This document shows positions 5,096 through 12,785 of a stretch of 39,938 nucleotides of DNA, in pieces (position 1 is the first letter of the stretch; the number at the start of each line of letters is the position of its first letter). Position numbers and translations under genes: made by a program. Source of the DNA: a virus; the IMG/VR virus record IMGVR_UViG_3300030085_003713, positions 1-39,938 of that record; one strand, given 5' to 3'. The notes below the pieces were generated by a model. That model saw nothing but the letters and a program-made list of their open reading frames with translations, was not told the origin of the DNA and did no database searches.

Positions 5096-6717
5096 AAAGC
5101 ACCAGGGATTAATCGACCCATATAGCTTGATGCGTATGGGTCGGCTATCTCGTTATTTCCTGCATTAAGAGATATACTCGTCTGTGATTGAGTACTATTA
5201 TTAACTGATGGTGCAATAACATTTAGCGCAGCTTGTCGTTCGGCAATCGATGCATCCAATGCGGATCTTCGGGCAGCCAACTCGGCAAGCTGCGCTTCTG
5301 TATTGGATGCGGCATTTGCAATCATACGATCACTAAACTCTTGACCAGATGCCACGGCCTGTCTAGCATTAGTAATCATTTGATCACTTACAAAATAATC
5401 ACCTAGCATTGTACCTTTGAGTGATTCAAGAAGAGCAAGCTTTAATCTACTAGGTATTGTTGTAATCATACCTGCAAATGATGCAAGCTTTTCCATGAAT
5501 GCGCCTTTAGTTTCTATAAAATTCTTTTCTAGCATCATGCCTAATTCAAGTGGTTTTGTTTCAAACCATAACTTGACACGGCCGAGTGCACCCATGATAC
5601 TACCAGATACATTATTCCATGCATCTATCATTCCATCTTTTAAATCACTTATTTTTGCAGGTATATCAACAGTTAATGTATCAGTAATAGCATTCCATGT
5701 ATCTGTAATACTACCGGTAAATGCATTCCATCTAGTTGTAATACCAATTTTTAATGAAGTAATAGTTGACTTAATATAGCCGTCATCACCTATAAAGAAG
5801 TTAACTAATCCTTCCCATTTGTCTTTTAGACCAGTAGTAAATCCATTCCATACACCTATCATCTTAACAAGTGCGGTATCGATCATACCGCCTATAGACC
5901 CTAAAAAAGATCCGCTTTCTCCAAAATCAGCTCCAAACATTTCTAAAATATTTGTTATGGCGCTATCAAAGAAATTTTTAATACCGTTAAATAATGATGT
6001 ACCTATTGTAGATATACCAGCTTTCCAATCACCTATTAATAACTCATTGATTCCTGTTAGCACGCCTGAAATTGTTTCTGTGATATTAGCAAGGTTTTCT
6101 AATACAAAGTCTTGAATCTGTGTTTTAAAATTTGTAAACCAATCACCTATTGATGTAAATGTTGTTCCGACTGCTTCCATACCAAGGAGGGCATTAACAT
6201 TTTCTTTAATTGCATTAAATGTAGGTAATATATTATTATTAAATGTATCTTTAATTGTAGTTATAGTTGCACTGAATTTTTCATTCTCACCTATGTCTCT
6301 AAACATAGCATACATTGCACCGAATAGTAAACCAATCGGACCGCCGACTTTTAATAGTTTGACTAATGGTTTTAGTGTAGTCATTAAAGGACCTACAGCC
6401 ATTGATAATGGAGTGAGAAGTAATCCAAGCATTTTTGCCATACCACGAAATGGAGAAGTAGCAGCGCCAAGCACACCTTTACCTGCCGCACTCATCATTC
6501 CACCTATACGAAAACGACCAGCAGCTGCTGGAGCGGCTTTTGATTCGGCCGCAGTTTCTAGAGCTTCTTTGCCAGATACCATTTCATTACGGTTTGCGGC
6601 ATCTATAAATTGTCTGATTGCACTTGTTTGCTTACGTGTTTCATTATTATTAAACCGTAGCAATTCGATCATAGTATCGATTGAACCAGTTTTACCGCCG
6701 CCTTGTGTTTTAGCCAT
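5092..6717 (-). CDS. Tail tape-measure protein (gp29-like role)
   Basis: 541 residues, close to T4 gp29 (590). It has an Ala/Gly-rich N-terminal part, a hydrophobic stretch at residues about 96-139 (MLGLLLTPLSMAVGPLM, PIGLLFGAMYAMF) and a long helical region with repeated tryptophan motifs (IGDWFTNF, IGVWNGF, ITTRWNAF, ITDTWNAI, MIDAWNNV). A Gln/Ala-rich coiled segment follows near the C-terminus (EAQLAELAARRSALDASI). This layout is typical of tape-measure proteins, which set tail length and may pass into the host membrane. It is the last gene of the leftward late block and overlaps the preceding 53-residue gene by 8 bases. Assignment to gp29 is by size and context. Confidence 0.8.
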   Translation of the reverse strand: MAKTQGGGKTGSIDTMIELLRFNNNETRKQTSAIRQFIDAANRNEMVSGKEALETAAESKAAPAAAGRFRIGGMMSAAGKGVLGAATSPFRGMAKMLGLLLTPLSMAVGPLMTTLKPLVKLLKVGGPIGLLFGAMYAMFRDIGENEKFSATITTIKDTFNNNILPTFNAIKENVNALLGMEAVGTTFTSIGDWFTNFKTQIQDFVLENLANITETISGVLTGINELLIGDWKAGISTIGTSLFNGIKNFFDSAITNILEMFGADFGESGSFLGSIGGMIDTALVKMIGVWNGFTTGLKDKWEGLVNFFIGDDGYIKSTITSLKIGITTRWNAFTGSITDTWNAITDTLTVDIPAKISDLKDGMIDAWNNVSGSIMGALGRVKLWFETKPLELGMMLEKNFIETKGAFMEKLASFAGMITTIPSRLKLALLESLKGTMLGDYFVSDQMITNARQAVASGQEFSDRMIANAASNTEAQLAELAARRSALDASIAERQAALNVIAPSVNNSTQSQTSISLNAGNNEIADPYASSYMGRLIPGAF

Positions 6718-6871
6718 AGCCTTCTCTTCTTGCTTTATCTTGTTCTTCTTTTATAAACTCAATAAGCATGCTTACATAAACTTCTTTTTCCCAGGGTATC
6801 ATTAGGTCTATCTCACTCAGTGAATACTTATGATGTTGCATCAACTGAAAAACCGTATTATAGTAATCCAT
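6710..6871 (-). CDS. 53-residue protein between gp26 and tape measure (tail-chaperone-like)
   Basis: An open frame of 53 residues starting MDYYNTVFQLMQHHKYSL and containing SEIDLMIPWEKEVYVSMLIEFI lies between the gp26-like gene and the tape-measure gene and overlaps the latter by 8 bases. I recall the pattern 'HKYSL..I..M.PWE..VYV.ML..FI.EE' from small proteins at this place in many phages, where gp26-type proteins and these small partners act as tail assembly chaperones. In T4 this slot holds gp51, a larger hub assembly factor. No clear ribosome binding site is seen, so translation may be coupled to gp26, 23 bases upstream. Confidence 0.7.
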   Translation of the reverse strand: MDYYNTVFQLMQHHKYSLSEIDLMIPWEKEVYVSMLIEFIKEEQDKARREGYG

Positions 6872-6894
6872 CAGGTTCGTATGAGATAGACATA

Positions 6895-7602
6895 CTAGAA
6901 AAAAGATTGCATACCTTTCAATTCTATATTATTCTTATGGCCACACGAACAATCAAATTCTACATTGTGTTTCATAGTCGGAATGTTTTCAACAAACTCT
7001 CGGACCAATTCAAATTGTTCTGTGTTCATACTTTCAATAAACTCATCAACTGATTTAACATCTTCGGCCTGAAGATTAATATTCTCTTCTTCGGTCTTAA
7101 GACTTTTCATGCAGTGTCTGATCATAGCAAAAGTTTGTGCTGCTGTTGCACCGTCTTTAATTTCTGGATCATTGTATAGTTCATGATATGATGGATGCCT
7201 CATCTCGAGAATCATGTTAGGCATTAATTCAATCTCAGGATTTATTTCTCCATCGTCTACAACCTTTATATCATCTAAAGGTATCATGACTTCATTATTT
7301 GTTTCACATGCTTCGCATGCTATATTAACTGTTGTTGTCTCACCTACTGACTTGCCACGTATCTTTGTAAACAAATACTCTATATCATAAGTTGTTAACT
7401 TTTTAATGTCGAGATCATCAACAACACACGATCCAATCGTATCCATTATCGCATGAAGAATGTGATCCTCTTCATTTGATTCCATGGCCAAGAGTAGAAC
7501 CTTTTCTTCTTTTACAAGAAACGGCCGGAACCTAACCGTCTTTTTCATCGATGGTACGTCTACACTATACTTAGGCGTATCATTCAGTTTTGGCAGTGCC
7601 AT
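6895..7602 (-). CDS. 26: Baseplate hub / tail assembly protein gp26-like
   Basis: 235 residues (T4 gp26: 208). Matches the T4 gp26 baseplate family: VRFRPFLVKEEKVLLLAMES, LTTYDIEYLFTKIRGKSVGE and the ending HKNNIELKGMQSFF. Two cysteine pairs, C96/C99 (CEAC) and C218/C220 (CSCGH), could build a zinc ribbon. In T4, gp26 is needed for hub assembly; the family also behaves like a tail-assembly chaperone. It lies between the gp54-like gene and the small 53-residue gene in the leftward late run. Confidence 0.9.
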   Translation of the reverse strand: MALPKLNDTPKYSVDVPSMKKTVRFRPFLVKEEKVLLLAMESNEEDHILHAIMDTIGSCVVDDLDIKKLTTYDIEYLFTKIRGKSVGETTTVNIACEACETNNEVMIPLDDIKVVDDGEINPEIELMPNMILEMRHPSYHELYNDPEIKDGATAAQTFAMIRHCMKSLKTEEENINLQAEDVKSVDEFIESMNTEQFELVREFVENIPTMKHNVEFDCSCGHKNNIELKGMQSFF

Positions 7603-7614
7603 AATATAACCTCA

Positions 7615-8340
7615 TTAATTAAACTTATTCACGACCTTATTTATTAGTCCAGCCATGACTATTTCTTTCAACGAAGAAGGATCATTGTAGTATAAAGCCG
7701 ATTTCCAATTATCGTATGCAAAAGAAATTGTAATCTCTACAAGACCGTTAGCTTCGTTATTCAATTGTATTTCAGTCATTGTTGTAGGATATGCATGTAA
7801 TAATGTGCACTCATATACTACATTTTGACGTTTAAATAAATCAAATGATATTTCTCCTTGTGAGAAATCGATAGGACCGAACTTTGGTAATCTATTTCTT
7901 ATCTCAGGAGGTATTCCGGGTGGTAATGGAATTTCTTTTTTGAAAATAGGCATTGTAAAACCTTTTTTCAATTGCATGATTTGAATATCTTTGCCGTATC
8001 CGCCCCATCCTTTTTTGTAACCAGCTTCAAAAGTACCTTGATTAAATACCATGTTTTGCCAATGCTCGAAGTATTTTTTAACTCCATAATCATTGAGTAC
8101 TTGGAATGTCATAGAACATTCGTCATGCGCAAAACCATATGCAACCTTAGTGGCCTTTGGACCAACAATTCGATCACTAGTTAATATTTGTCTTCCAGGT
8201 AATATAACATTTCTACATAAAATATTTAAATCTCTTGATGTAGAGAATGGCATCTCTGGTAACTTTACCATGAACTGATTGTTCATAGCAACTCCACCCT
8301 TTGAAGATATAAGAGACTTTAACTCATCTATTGAACTCAT
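7615..8340 (-). CDS. 54: Baseplate tail-tube initiator, gp54-like (gp19/gp54 fold)
   Basis: 241 residues. NNQFMVKLPEMP, CRNVILPGRQI, CSMTFQVLNDYGVKKYFEHW and ITISFAYDNWKSALY follow the order seen in tube-fold proteins (gp19, gp48, gp54): an early beta hairpin, a central strand pair and a late FAYDNW strand. It is longer than the tail-tube protein gp19 (163), and its neighbours are baseplate/hub genes, so gp54 is preferred over gp19. Expected role: it sits on the hub and starts tail-tube polymerisation. It overlaps the upstream gene by 4 bases. Confidence 0.7.
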   Translation of the reverse strand: MSSIDELKSLISSKGGVAMNNQFMVKLPEMPFSTSRDLNILCRNVILPGRQILTSDRIVGPKATKVAYGFAHDECSMTFQVLNDYGVKKYFEHWQNMVFNQGTFEAGYKKGWGGYGKDIQIMQLKKGFTMPIFKKEIPLPPGIPPEIRNRLPKFGPIDFSQGEISFDLFKRQNVVYECTLLHAYPTTMTEIQLNNEANGLVEITISFAYDNWKSALYYNDPSSLKEIVMAGLINKVVNKFN

Positions 8341-8924
8341 CGTAGCATCCTTCGCGAATCGCTATAAACTTTTGATGCACTTCCTTTAGCCCATTGTGCA
8401 GTTGGTAGAAATGCAGCTATCTCCCATTCTGGAGCAGTGATTTCTGCAAACTGACTTTTTACATGAGCTGCAAGATAATGTTTAAATGCAGGTTTATAAT
8501 AACTTAATTTTGATGTACGTTTTAACTGAGCATATGACATTCTTATGCGTGTTGTCTCATCGTACTTTGAATTACTTTTATATTGGAGCAAACCATCAAG
8601 CATTTTCATTCTAAGTATGGGTGGTAAATAATGTAAATTCAAACCATAGAATCCACCTTCTGCTTTGTCTATTACAAATATTACTGGAAACTTATCGTAG
8701 TACGGTAACGTTTGCTTTGTCTTTGGATCATAAAAGAACATATACATTTTACCAGTCACAGTATTGCTGCGTGACTTGATACCATCTTCTTTCATGAGTG
8801 CTTCACGATTAATATTTGTTAATTGTTGTGCCTTACGACGGAACCACTCGCGACTTTCATCTGTACGAGGATTAATACCAGCTCTGAAGGCTTGCAGTTC
8901 TAATTTTTGGAATACATTGCTCAT
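8337..8924 (-). CDS. Putative DNA end protector, gp2-like
   Basis: 195 basic residues. Conserved-looking blocks are VFQKLELQAFRAGINPRT, GKMYMFFYDPKTKQTLPYYD, EGGFYGLNLHYLPP, YDETTRIRMSYAQLKR and HYLAAHVKSQF. I recall this pattern from a protein conserved in T4-like phages and believe it corresponds to gp2, which protects packaged DNA ends from RecBCD. In T4 gene 2 also neighbours gene 4. The product is therefore a moderate-confidence call; 'conserved virion protein' is the safe description. A late box abuts its start (see 8930-8937). Confidence 0.5.
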   Translation of the reverse strand: MSNVFQKLELQAFRAGINPRTDESREWFRRKAQQLTNINREALMKEDGIKSRSNTVTGKMYMFFYDPKTKQTLPYYDKFPVIFVIDKAEGGFYGLNLHYLPPILRMKMLDGLLQYKSNSKYDETTRIRMSYAQLKRTSKLSYYKPAFKHYLAAHVKSQFAEITAPEWEIAAFLPTAQWAKGSASKVYSDSRRMLR

Positions 8925-8929
8925 GCACC

Positions 8930-8937
8930 TATTTATA
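8930..8937 (-). promoter_or_regulatory. TATAAATA box overlapping the gp4-like stop codon
   Basis: Reading leftwards, TATAAATA includes the TAA stop of the gp4-like gene and ends only 5 bases before the ATG of the next gene. If active, the transcript would be almost leaderless, so it may be fortuitous. Confidence 0.3.
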
Positions 8938-9415
8938 CACGTTTTTTACGTTTATATGGCTTAAGAGGCTTAGTTGATTTAGGTAGTATGCCCATCTTTT
9001 CAAGAGTATGTTCAGTCCATATTTGAAATCCATATCCACGATCGGCAGCAAAGTTTTGTGCAGCCTTCCATTTATTCTGATTTTTTACATATGTTAGACC
9101 TTCTGATATGTATCTCTTAGTCCTCTTACCCGGGTACACGGGAGGAACGGTCTGATTAGATGGCTTTATTTCGACAAGAATAGTCTGACCTGACTTATAT
9201 GTTATCTTAAGATCCATAAAATATCTGTGATATTTCTTATCTACTTCGTACAGATATGGAATTACAGTTTCTTCACTAGACCAAGACTTTACTTCAGAGT
9301 TTTCGTCACACCATTTGAAGCAATATTTTTCCCACATAGACCTATAGACTATGTTAGTAAAGTCGCCTTTGTACTTCTTTGGGTTCTTAGGTTTGTATTT
9401 TCCAGAATAAGCCAT
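8933..9415 (-). CDS. 4: Head completion protein gp4-like
   Basis: 160 residues from the ATG at 9415 (MAYSGKYKPKNPKKYKG), which matches the N-terminus of T4 gp4; an in-frame ATG at 9442 would add only 9 residues and would lie upstream of most of the leader. Further matches are IVYRSMWEKYCFKWCDEN, WSSEETVIPYLYEVDKKYHRYFMDL and ILVEIKPSNQTVPP. The E..VIPY...D...HRYF.DL.......VEIKP series is a PD-(D/E)XK-like nuclease core. Gp4 finishes DNA-filled heads before tail joining. First gene of the leftward late block, with a late box at 9448-9455. Confidence 0.9.
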   Translation of the reverse strand: MAYSGKYKPKNPKKYKGDFTNIVYRSMWEKYCFKWCDENSEVKSWSSEETVIPYLYEVDKKYHRYFMDLKITYKSGQTILVEIKPSNQTVPPVYPGKRTKRYISEGLTYVKNQNKWKAAQNFAADRGYGFQIWTEHTLEKMGILPKSTKPLKPYKRKKRV

Positions 9416-9424
9416 AAAAATCGT

Positions 9425-9432
9425 TATAAATA
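9425..9432 (+). promoter_or_regulatory. Late promoter box TATAAATA (rightward)
   Basis: TATAAATAGTG about 33 bases before the gp48-like ATG. Its box lies within the leader of the leftward transcript from 9448-9455; both starts are expected near 9440. Confidence 0.75.
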
Positions 9433-9447
9433 GTGATGACAAATTTT

Positions 9448-9455
9448 TATTTATA
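9448..9455 (-). promoter_or_regulatory. Late promoter box TATAAATA (leftward)
   Basis: TATTTATA on the + strand, so TATAAATA leftwards, about 33 bases before the gp4-like ATG at 9415. Expected to drive the whole leftward tail block down to the tape measure. Confidence 0.7.
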
Positions 9456-9464
9456 GGATATCAC

Positions 9465-10544
9465 ATGCCACATAACTATGATCATATCAGCGTAGAAACA
9501 CTGCCTTACACCAGTATCATGGAATTTCCTATGGGCATTAGCTCTGATACATCAGATTCTAAATATAAAGCAGCATTGCACTTTCAGACTATTACAATAG
9601 ATCCTGTTACAGTTGAATCTTTTGGTAACATAGTTAAGACAGGATTAAAAGATACTTTAACACAAGCGACAGGTGGTCTTTTTGATAGTGCTGAATTAGA
9701 TAGCATAAAAACAGATGATAACAAAAAAAGACTAGAAACTATTAAACGAGTAGGTAAAGATCCTATTCCGACGGCCGCAGATCAAAGTAGATCAGTAGTT
9801 TTATATCTACCACAGGCTGTTGCACTTAACAATAACGTAGCATACGAAAATGTAAACTTAGGTGTTATTGGTTCAGCGACCGCAGCTGCAGTTGGTCAAG
9901 GTAGTTCAGTAGCTGATGCATTAATTAAAGGTGTTGGAGCTGGAATTGGTGGATTGAGAGATTCATTGAGAAGTGAAAATCCATTTGGTAGAGATTATGG
10001 TGCACTAATTGCACAACGTTTATCTGGTAGAGTAAGTGAAGCGGCGGCCCAAGGTATTTCATCTGTAACAAGAGTTGCAGCAAATCCTAATACAAGAAGT
10101 TTATTTAGACAAGTTACTCCAAGAGAATTTAGTTTTTCATTTACAATGATACCAGAGAGTGAGAGAGAAAGTAGAATGATACAACAAATCATTTATTTCT
10201 TTCAAACTGAAATGATGCCAGACGAGATTGGTATTGGACAAGTTGCTTACGGTTATAAATTTCCTAAGATGTTTCAGATACATGCTACATATGGTCAAAA
10301 CTATAAACAAATAATGACAAAGTTTTTACCATGTACACTGCAAGATGTGCAAGTCACATACAACTCTAATGCACAAGCATTTCATGAAGGTGGACATTTT
10401 AGTCAGGTAGACATAGTGTTAAAGTTTAACGAATATAGAACGCGTAATAAAGCAGATGTCGTGCATGAGCGTCAAGAAATATTAGGACGTGAAAACGCTG
10501 ATATAGATTATGAAACATATCCAAATTATAGAGGAATTAGATAA
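9465..10544 (+). CDS. 48: Baseplate tail-tube cap, gp48-like
   Basis: 359 residues (T4 gp48: 364). The second half holds FSFSFTMIPESERESRMIQQIIYFFQTEMMP, KFPKMFQIHATYG, KFLPCTLQDVQVTYNS and SQVDIVLKFNEYRTRNKADV, the tube-fold pattern of gp48. The middle (residues about 140-200) is Ala/Gly-rich. Gp48 caps the hub and, with gp54, forms the platform for the tail tube. First gene of the rightward baseplate block, behind a late box; coupled to the next gene by TAATG. Confidence 0.85.
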   Translation: MPHNYDHISVETLPYTSIMEFPMGISSDTSDSKYKAALHFQTITIDPVTVESFGNIVKTGLKDTLTQATGGLFDSAELDSIKTDDNKKRLETIKRVGKDPIPTAADQSRSVVLYLPQAVALNNNVAYENVNLGVIGSATAAAVGQGSSVADALIKGVGAGIGGLRDSLRSENPFGRDYGALIAQRLSGRVSEAAAQGISSVTRVAANPNTRSLFRQVTPREFSFSFTMIPESERESRMIQQIIYFFQTEMMPDEIGIGQVAYGYKFPKMFQIHATYGQNYKQIMTKFLPCTLQDVQVTYNSNAQAFHEGGHFSQVDIVLKFNEYRTRNKADVVHERQEILGRENADIDYETYPNYRGIR

Positions 10545-10753
10545 TGAAAAGAGATTTTGATGGTCCATTTGTAAGTGCATTTAATACTGATCCAGATGGT
10601 GTAATTAAACAAGAATTAATTACGTTTAGAGTGCACAATGGATATTTACAAAAAGAAACAACTACTCGTACATTCAATACTGACCAAAGCGATTGGCATG
10701 ATACACGTACCGTAGAACCATTAGTAGAGGTAGATTTAAGAAATGAGTGGTAA
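10544..10753 (+). CDS. Small conserved protein between gp48 and gp53
   Basis: 69 residues (MKRDFDGPFVSAFNTDPDGV, FRVHNGYLQKETTTRTF, WHDTRTVEPLVEV). It starts in the stop of the gp48-like gene and overlaps gp53 by 11 bases, so it is part of the baseplate operon. Beta-rich by pattern. I recall similar short proteins at this place in marine T4-like phages; no function is known. Minor virion component or assembly factor is inference. Confidence 0.7.
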   Translation: MKRDFDGPFVSAFNTDPDGVIKQELITFRVHNGYLQKETTTRTFNTDQSDWHDTRTVEPLVEVDLRNEW

Positions 10754-11486
10754 CTATTTTAAAGACTTTCCAGTTGTTGCATATAAATTTGGTAACAATG
10801 AAAAGGCTGTAAGATTCCAACAATTAAACGCATATGTTGATGTTGTAGAACAGGTTAAAGATGATCTTTCTATGTACATGGACTATACAATACTTGATGG
10901 AGACAGACCAGATCAGTTATCATACAAATTATATGGTGATATGAAATATTACTGGACATTCTTTTTAATGAATGACGATCTTAGAGAACAGGGTTGGCCA
11001 TTGTCATCTCATGAAGTTTCAGAAAGAGTACCTAAATATTATCCACATCAATTCGTAACTACAAACGATAATTGGTTTAAGGGAGAATTTAAAGTTGGAG
11101 CAATAGCAACAGGTAAAACGACAGGCGCCGGCGGTAAAATTATTCAAACTATACCAACCACAGGAACTATTATAATCGAGTCGAGCACGCAATTTAAACG
11201 TGATGAGTTAGTTGAAGCAGGTTTAGGTATCTTAGCCGAAACAGTAATTGCAAAGAAAACTGGTTATCAATATGACGCTGTACATCATTATGAAGATGCA
11301 AATGGCAAGTATATTGATATTAATCCTTTGACACTCGATCTTTTTAATATACCATCAAGTTATACTCCTGTTACATTTTATGAGAGATTTATAAAACAAA
11401 ACGATAAATTAAAAGAAATTAAAGTACTCAAACCTGAAACTGTTCAACAGGTTCAAACAGCGTTTGACTTAGCAATGAGATCATAA
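10743..11486 (+). CDS. 53: Baseplate wedge subunit gp53
   Basis: 247 residues (T4 gp53: 196). The N-terminal half has the gp53 series DYTILDGDRPDQLSYKLYGDMKYYWTFFLMNDDL; the later part FVTTNDNWFKGEFKVG includes an insertion of beta-rich sequence (about residues 115-175) compared with T4, followed by a conserved ITPLTLDLF-like block and a helical C-terminus (LKEIKVLKPETVQQVQTAF). Gp53 clamps wedge cores together at the hub. Overlaps both neighbours. Confidence 0.9.
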   Translation: MSGNYFKDFPVVAYKFGNNEKAVRFQQLNAYVDVVEQVKDDLSMYMDYTILDGDRPDQLSYKLYGDMKYYWTFFLMNDDLREQGWPLSSHEVSERVPKYYPHQFVTTNDNWFKGEFKVGAIATGKTTGAGGKIIQTIPTTGTIIIESSTQFKRDELVEAGLGILAETVIAKKTGYQYDAVHHYEDANGKYIDINPLTLDLFNIPSSYTPVTFYERFIKQNDKLKEIKVLKPETVQQVQTAFDLAMRS

Positions 11487-12781
11487 TGGCACAAACAGAG
11501 TCGTCTCAATTCAGGTTTCAATCAGTTATATTGAAAAAACCTGATAAAGGACAAGAAGTAGATTTTACTGCCGGTGCACTAGAGCTTCACATATATGAAT
11601 CTGTGAAGGTACCGTATTTGACAGCACGTATTCTCATTGCAGATACAGAAACACTTATAGAAAATCTAAAGCTTACAGGTACAGAATTAATAACTATTGA
11701 ATTAGTAAATGACGATTATGGATTTACATATACAAAAGATTTTTATATAACTCGAACTGAAGCTGAAGTAAAATTAGGTGATAATGCAGGTAAAGGATAT
11801 TTCTTCTATCTGGCTGAAGATATTTTTGTACTGGATATACTTAAGAAGGTCTCACGTGGCTTCAGAGGAACACCTGCTCAAATTATTAATAATGTGTTAG
11901 TCAGTGAATTCGAAAGAAATATAAAAACAGTAGGAAGGTTACCGAGAGAAGCTTCTTTTTCTTATGTCTCACCATATATTTCTCCATTAGCTATAATAGA
12001 AACTATAAGACAAAGAGCATCTGATACTATGGGATTCCCATATTTTGTCTATGCATCATTAAAAAGTCAAGATATTACAATGAAATCTCTTTCTACAATA
12101 TTAGAAACAGATCCTTTAAATGATATACCCTTCGTATATTCTACAAATCAAAATGCTAATCCTGGAGAGTTAGCAAAATTAGTAAACATAAAAGAATTAA
12201 ATTATAAGAATACAAATGATACTCTTGAAATGCTTCTTAAAGGAGCTATACAAACAAATTATAATGTTCTAAATATTTCTAGTAGCCAAATGAATCAAAA
12301 TCCATCTGTCAATATACCTAAAATATTACAAGATGATAATAACTCAATCTATAATAAAGATTTTAAAATTAGAGATAAAAAAATAGAAGAATATAATCCT
12401 CACGTTGTATATAGATTAGTTAATCATACTAATCAAGATGAACTTGGTTTGCATGATGAAGTAGATATAGAAACACATGTTAACAAAGCAAAGGCTCATG
12501 GAATAAGATCTGCTTTAAATAAACATATGATGGAAATTGTAATACCTGGCCTTGTAGGTTGGTATTCTAATGAACCATTTGTAGGAAATCAAATAGAGAT
12601 TACTGTACCAAGCAGTTCTACAGAAGGAGTAGAACAAACTACATCGGGTGCATATGTAGTACTGCAATCAAAGCATTCTTTTGTTAATAATAAATATGAT
12701 CAATTATTGACATGTAGTAAATTGACTCATAATACTCAACGCACATTAAAGCCTGGTCCATCCGGCTTTCTAAGTTTATAG
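11486..12781 (+). CDS. 27: Baseplate central hub gp27-like
   Basis: 431 residues (T4 gp27: 391). The first part (LELHIYESVKVPYLTARILIADTETLIENL, ITIELVNDDYGFTY) is a pair of beta domains like the hub barrels. The middle carries FVLDILKKVSRGFRGTPAQIINNVL and PLAIIETIRQRASDTMGFPYFVY, conserved in gp27-type hubs. The C-terminal part holds the third barrel (VIPGLVGWYSNEPFVGNQIEI). Trimers of gp27 form the ring that carries the gp5 spike. The next genes encode that spike, matching this role. Confidence 0.85.
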   Translation: MAQTESSQFRFQSVILKKPDKGQEVDFTAGALELHIYESVKVPYLTARILIADTETLIENLKLTGTELITIELVNDDYGFTYTKDFYITRTEAEVKLGDNAGKGYFFYLAEDIFVLDILKKVSRGFRGTPAQIINNVLVSEFERNIKTVGRLPREASFSYVSPYISPLAIIETIRQRASDTMGFPYFVYASLKSQDITMKSLSTILETDPLNDIPFVYSTNQNANPGELAKLVNIKELNYKNTNDTLEMLLKGAIQTNYNVLNISSSQMNQNPSVNIPKILQDDNNSIYNKDFKIRDKKIEEYNPHVVYRLVNHTNQDELGLHDEVDIETHVNKAKAHGIRSALNKHMMEIVIPGLVGWYSNEPFVGNQIEITVPSSSTEGVEQTTSGAYVVLQSKHSFVNNKYDQLLTCSKLTHNTQRTLKPGPSGFLSL

Positions 12782-12785
12782 GTGT

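Noticed and set aside
5417-6805. Long + strand frames opposite the tape-measure gene
   Set aside because: They are antisense shadows with proline/serine/isoleucine-rich translations, no ribosome binding sites and no family motifs.
6882-6894. Leader peptide MSISYEPDGLL between gp26 and the 53-residue gene
   Set aside because: The 11-codon frame begins right behind gp26 and crosses the next ATG, but has no ribosome binding site and is short enough to be chance.
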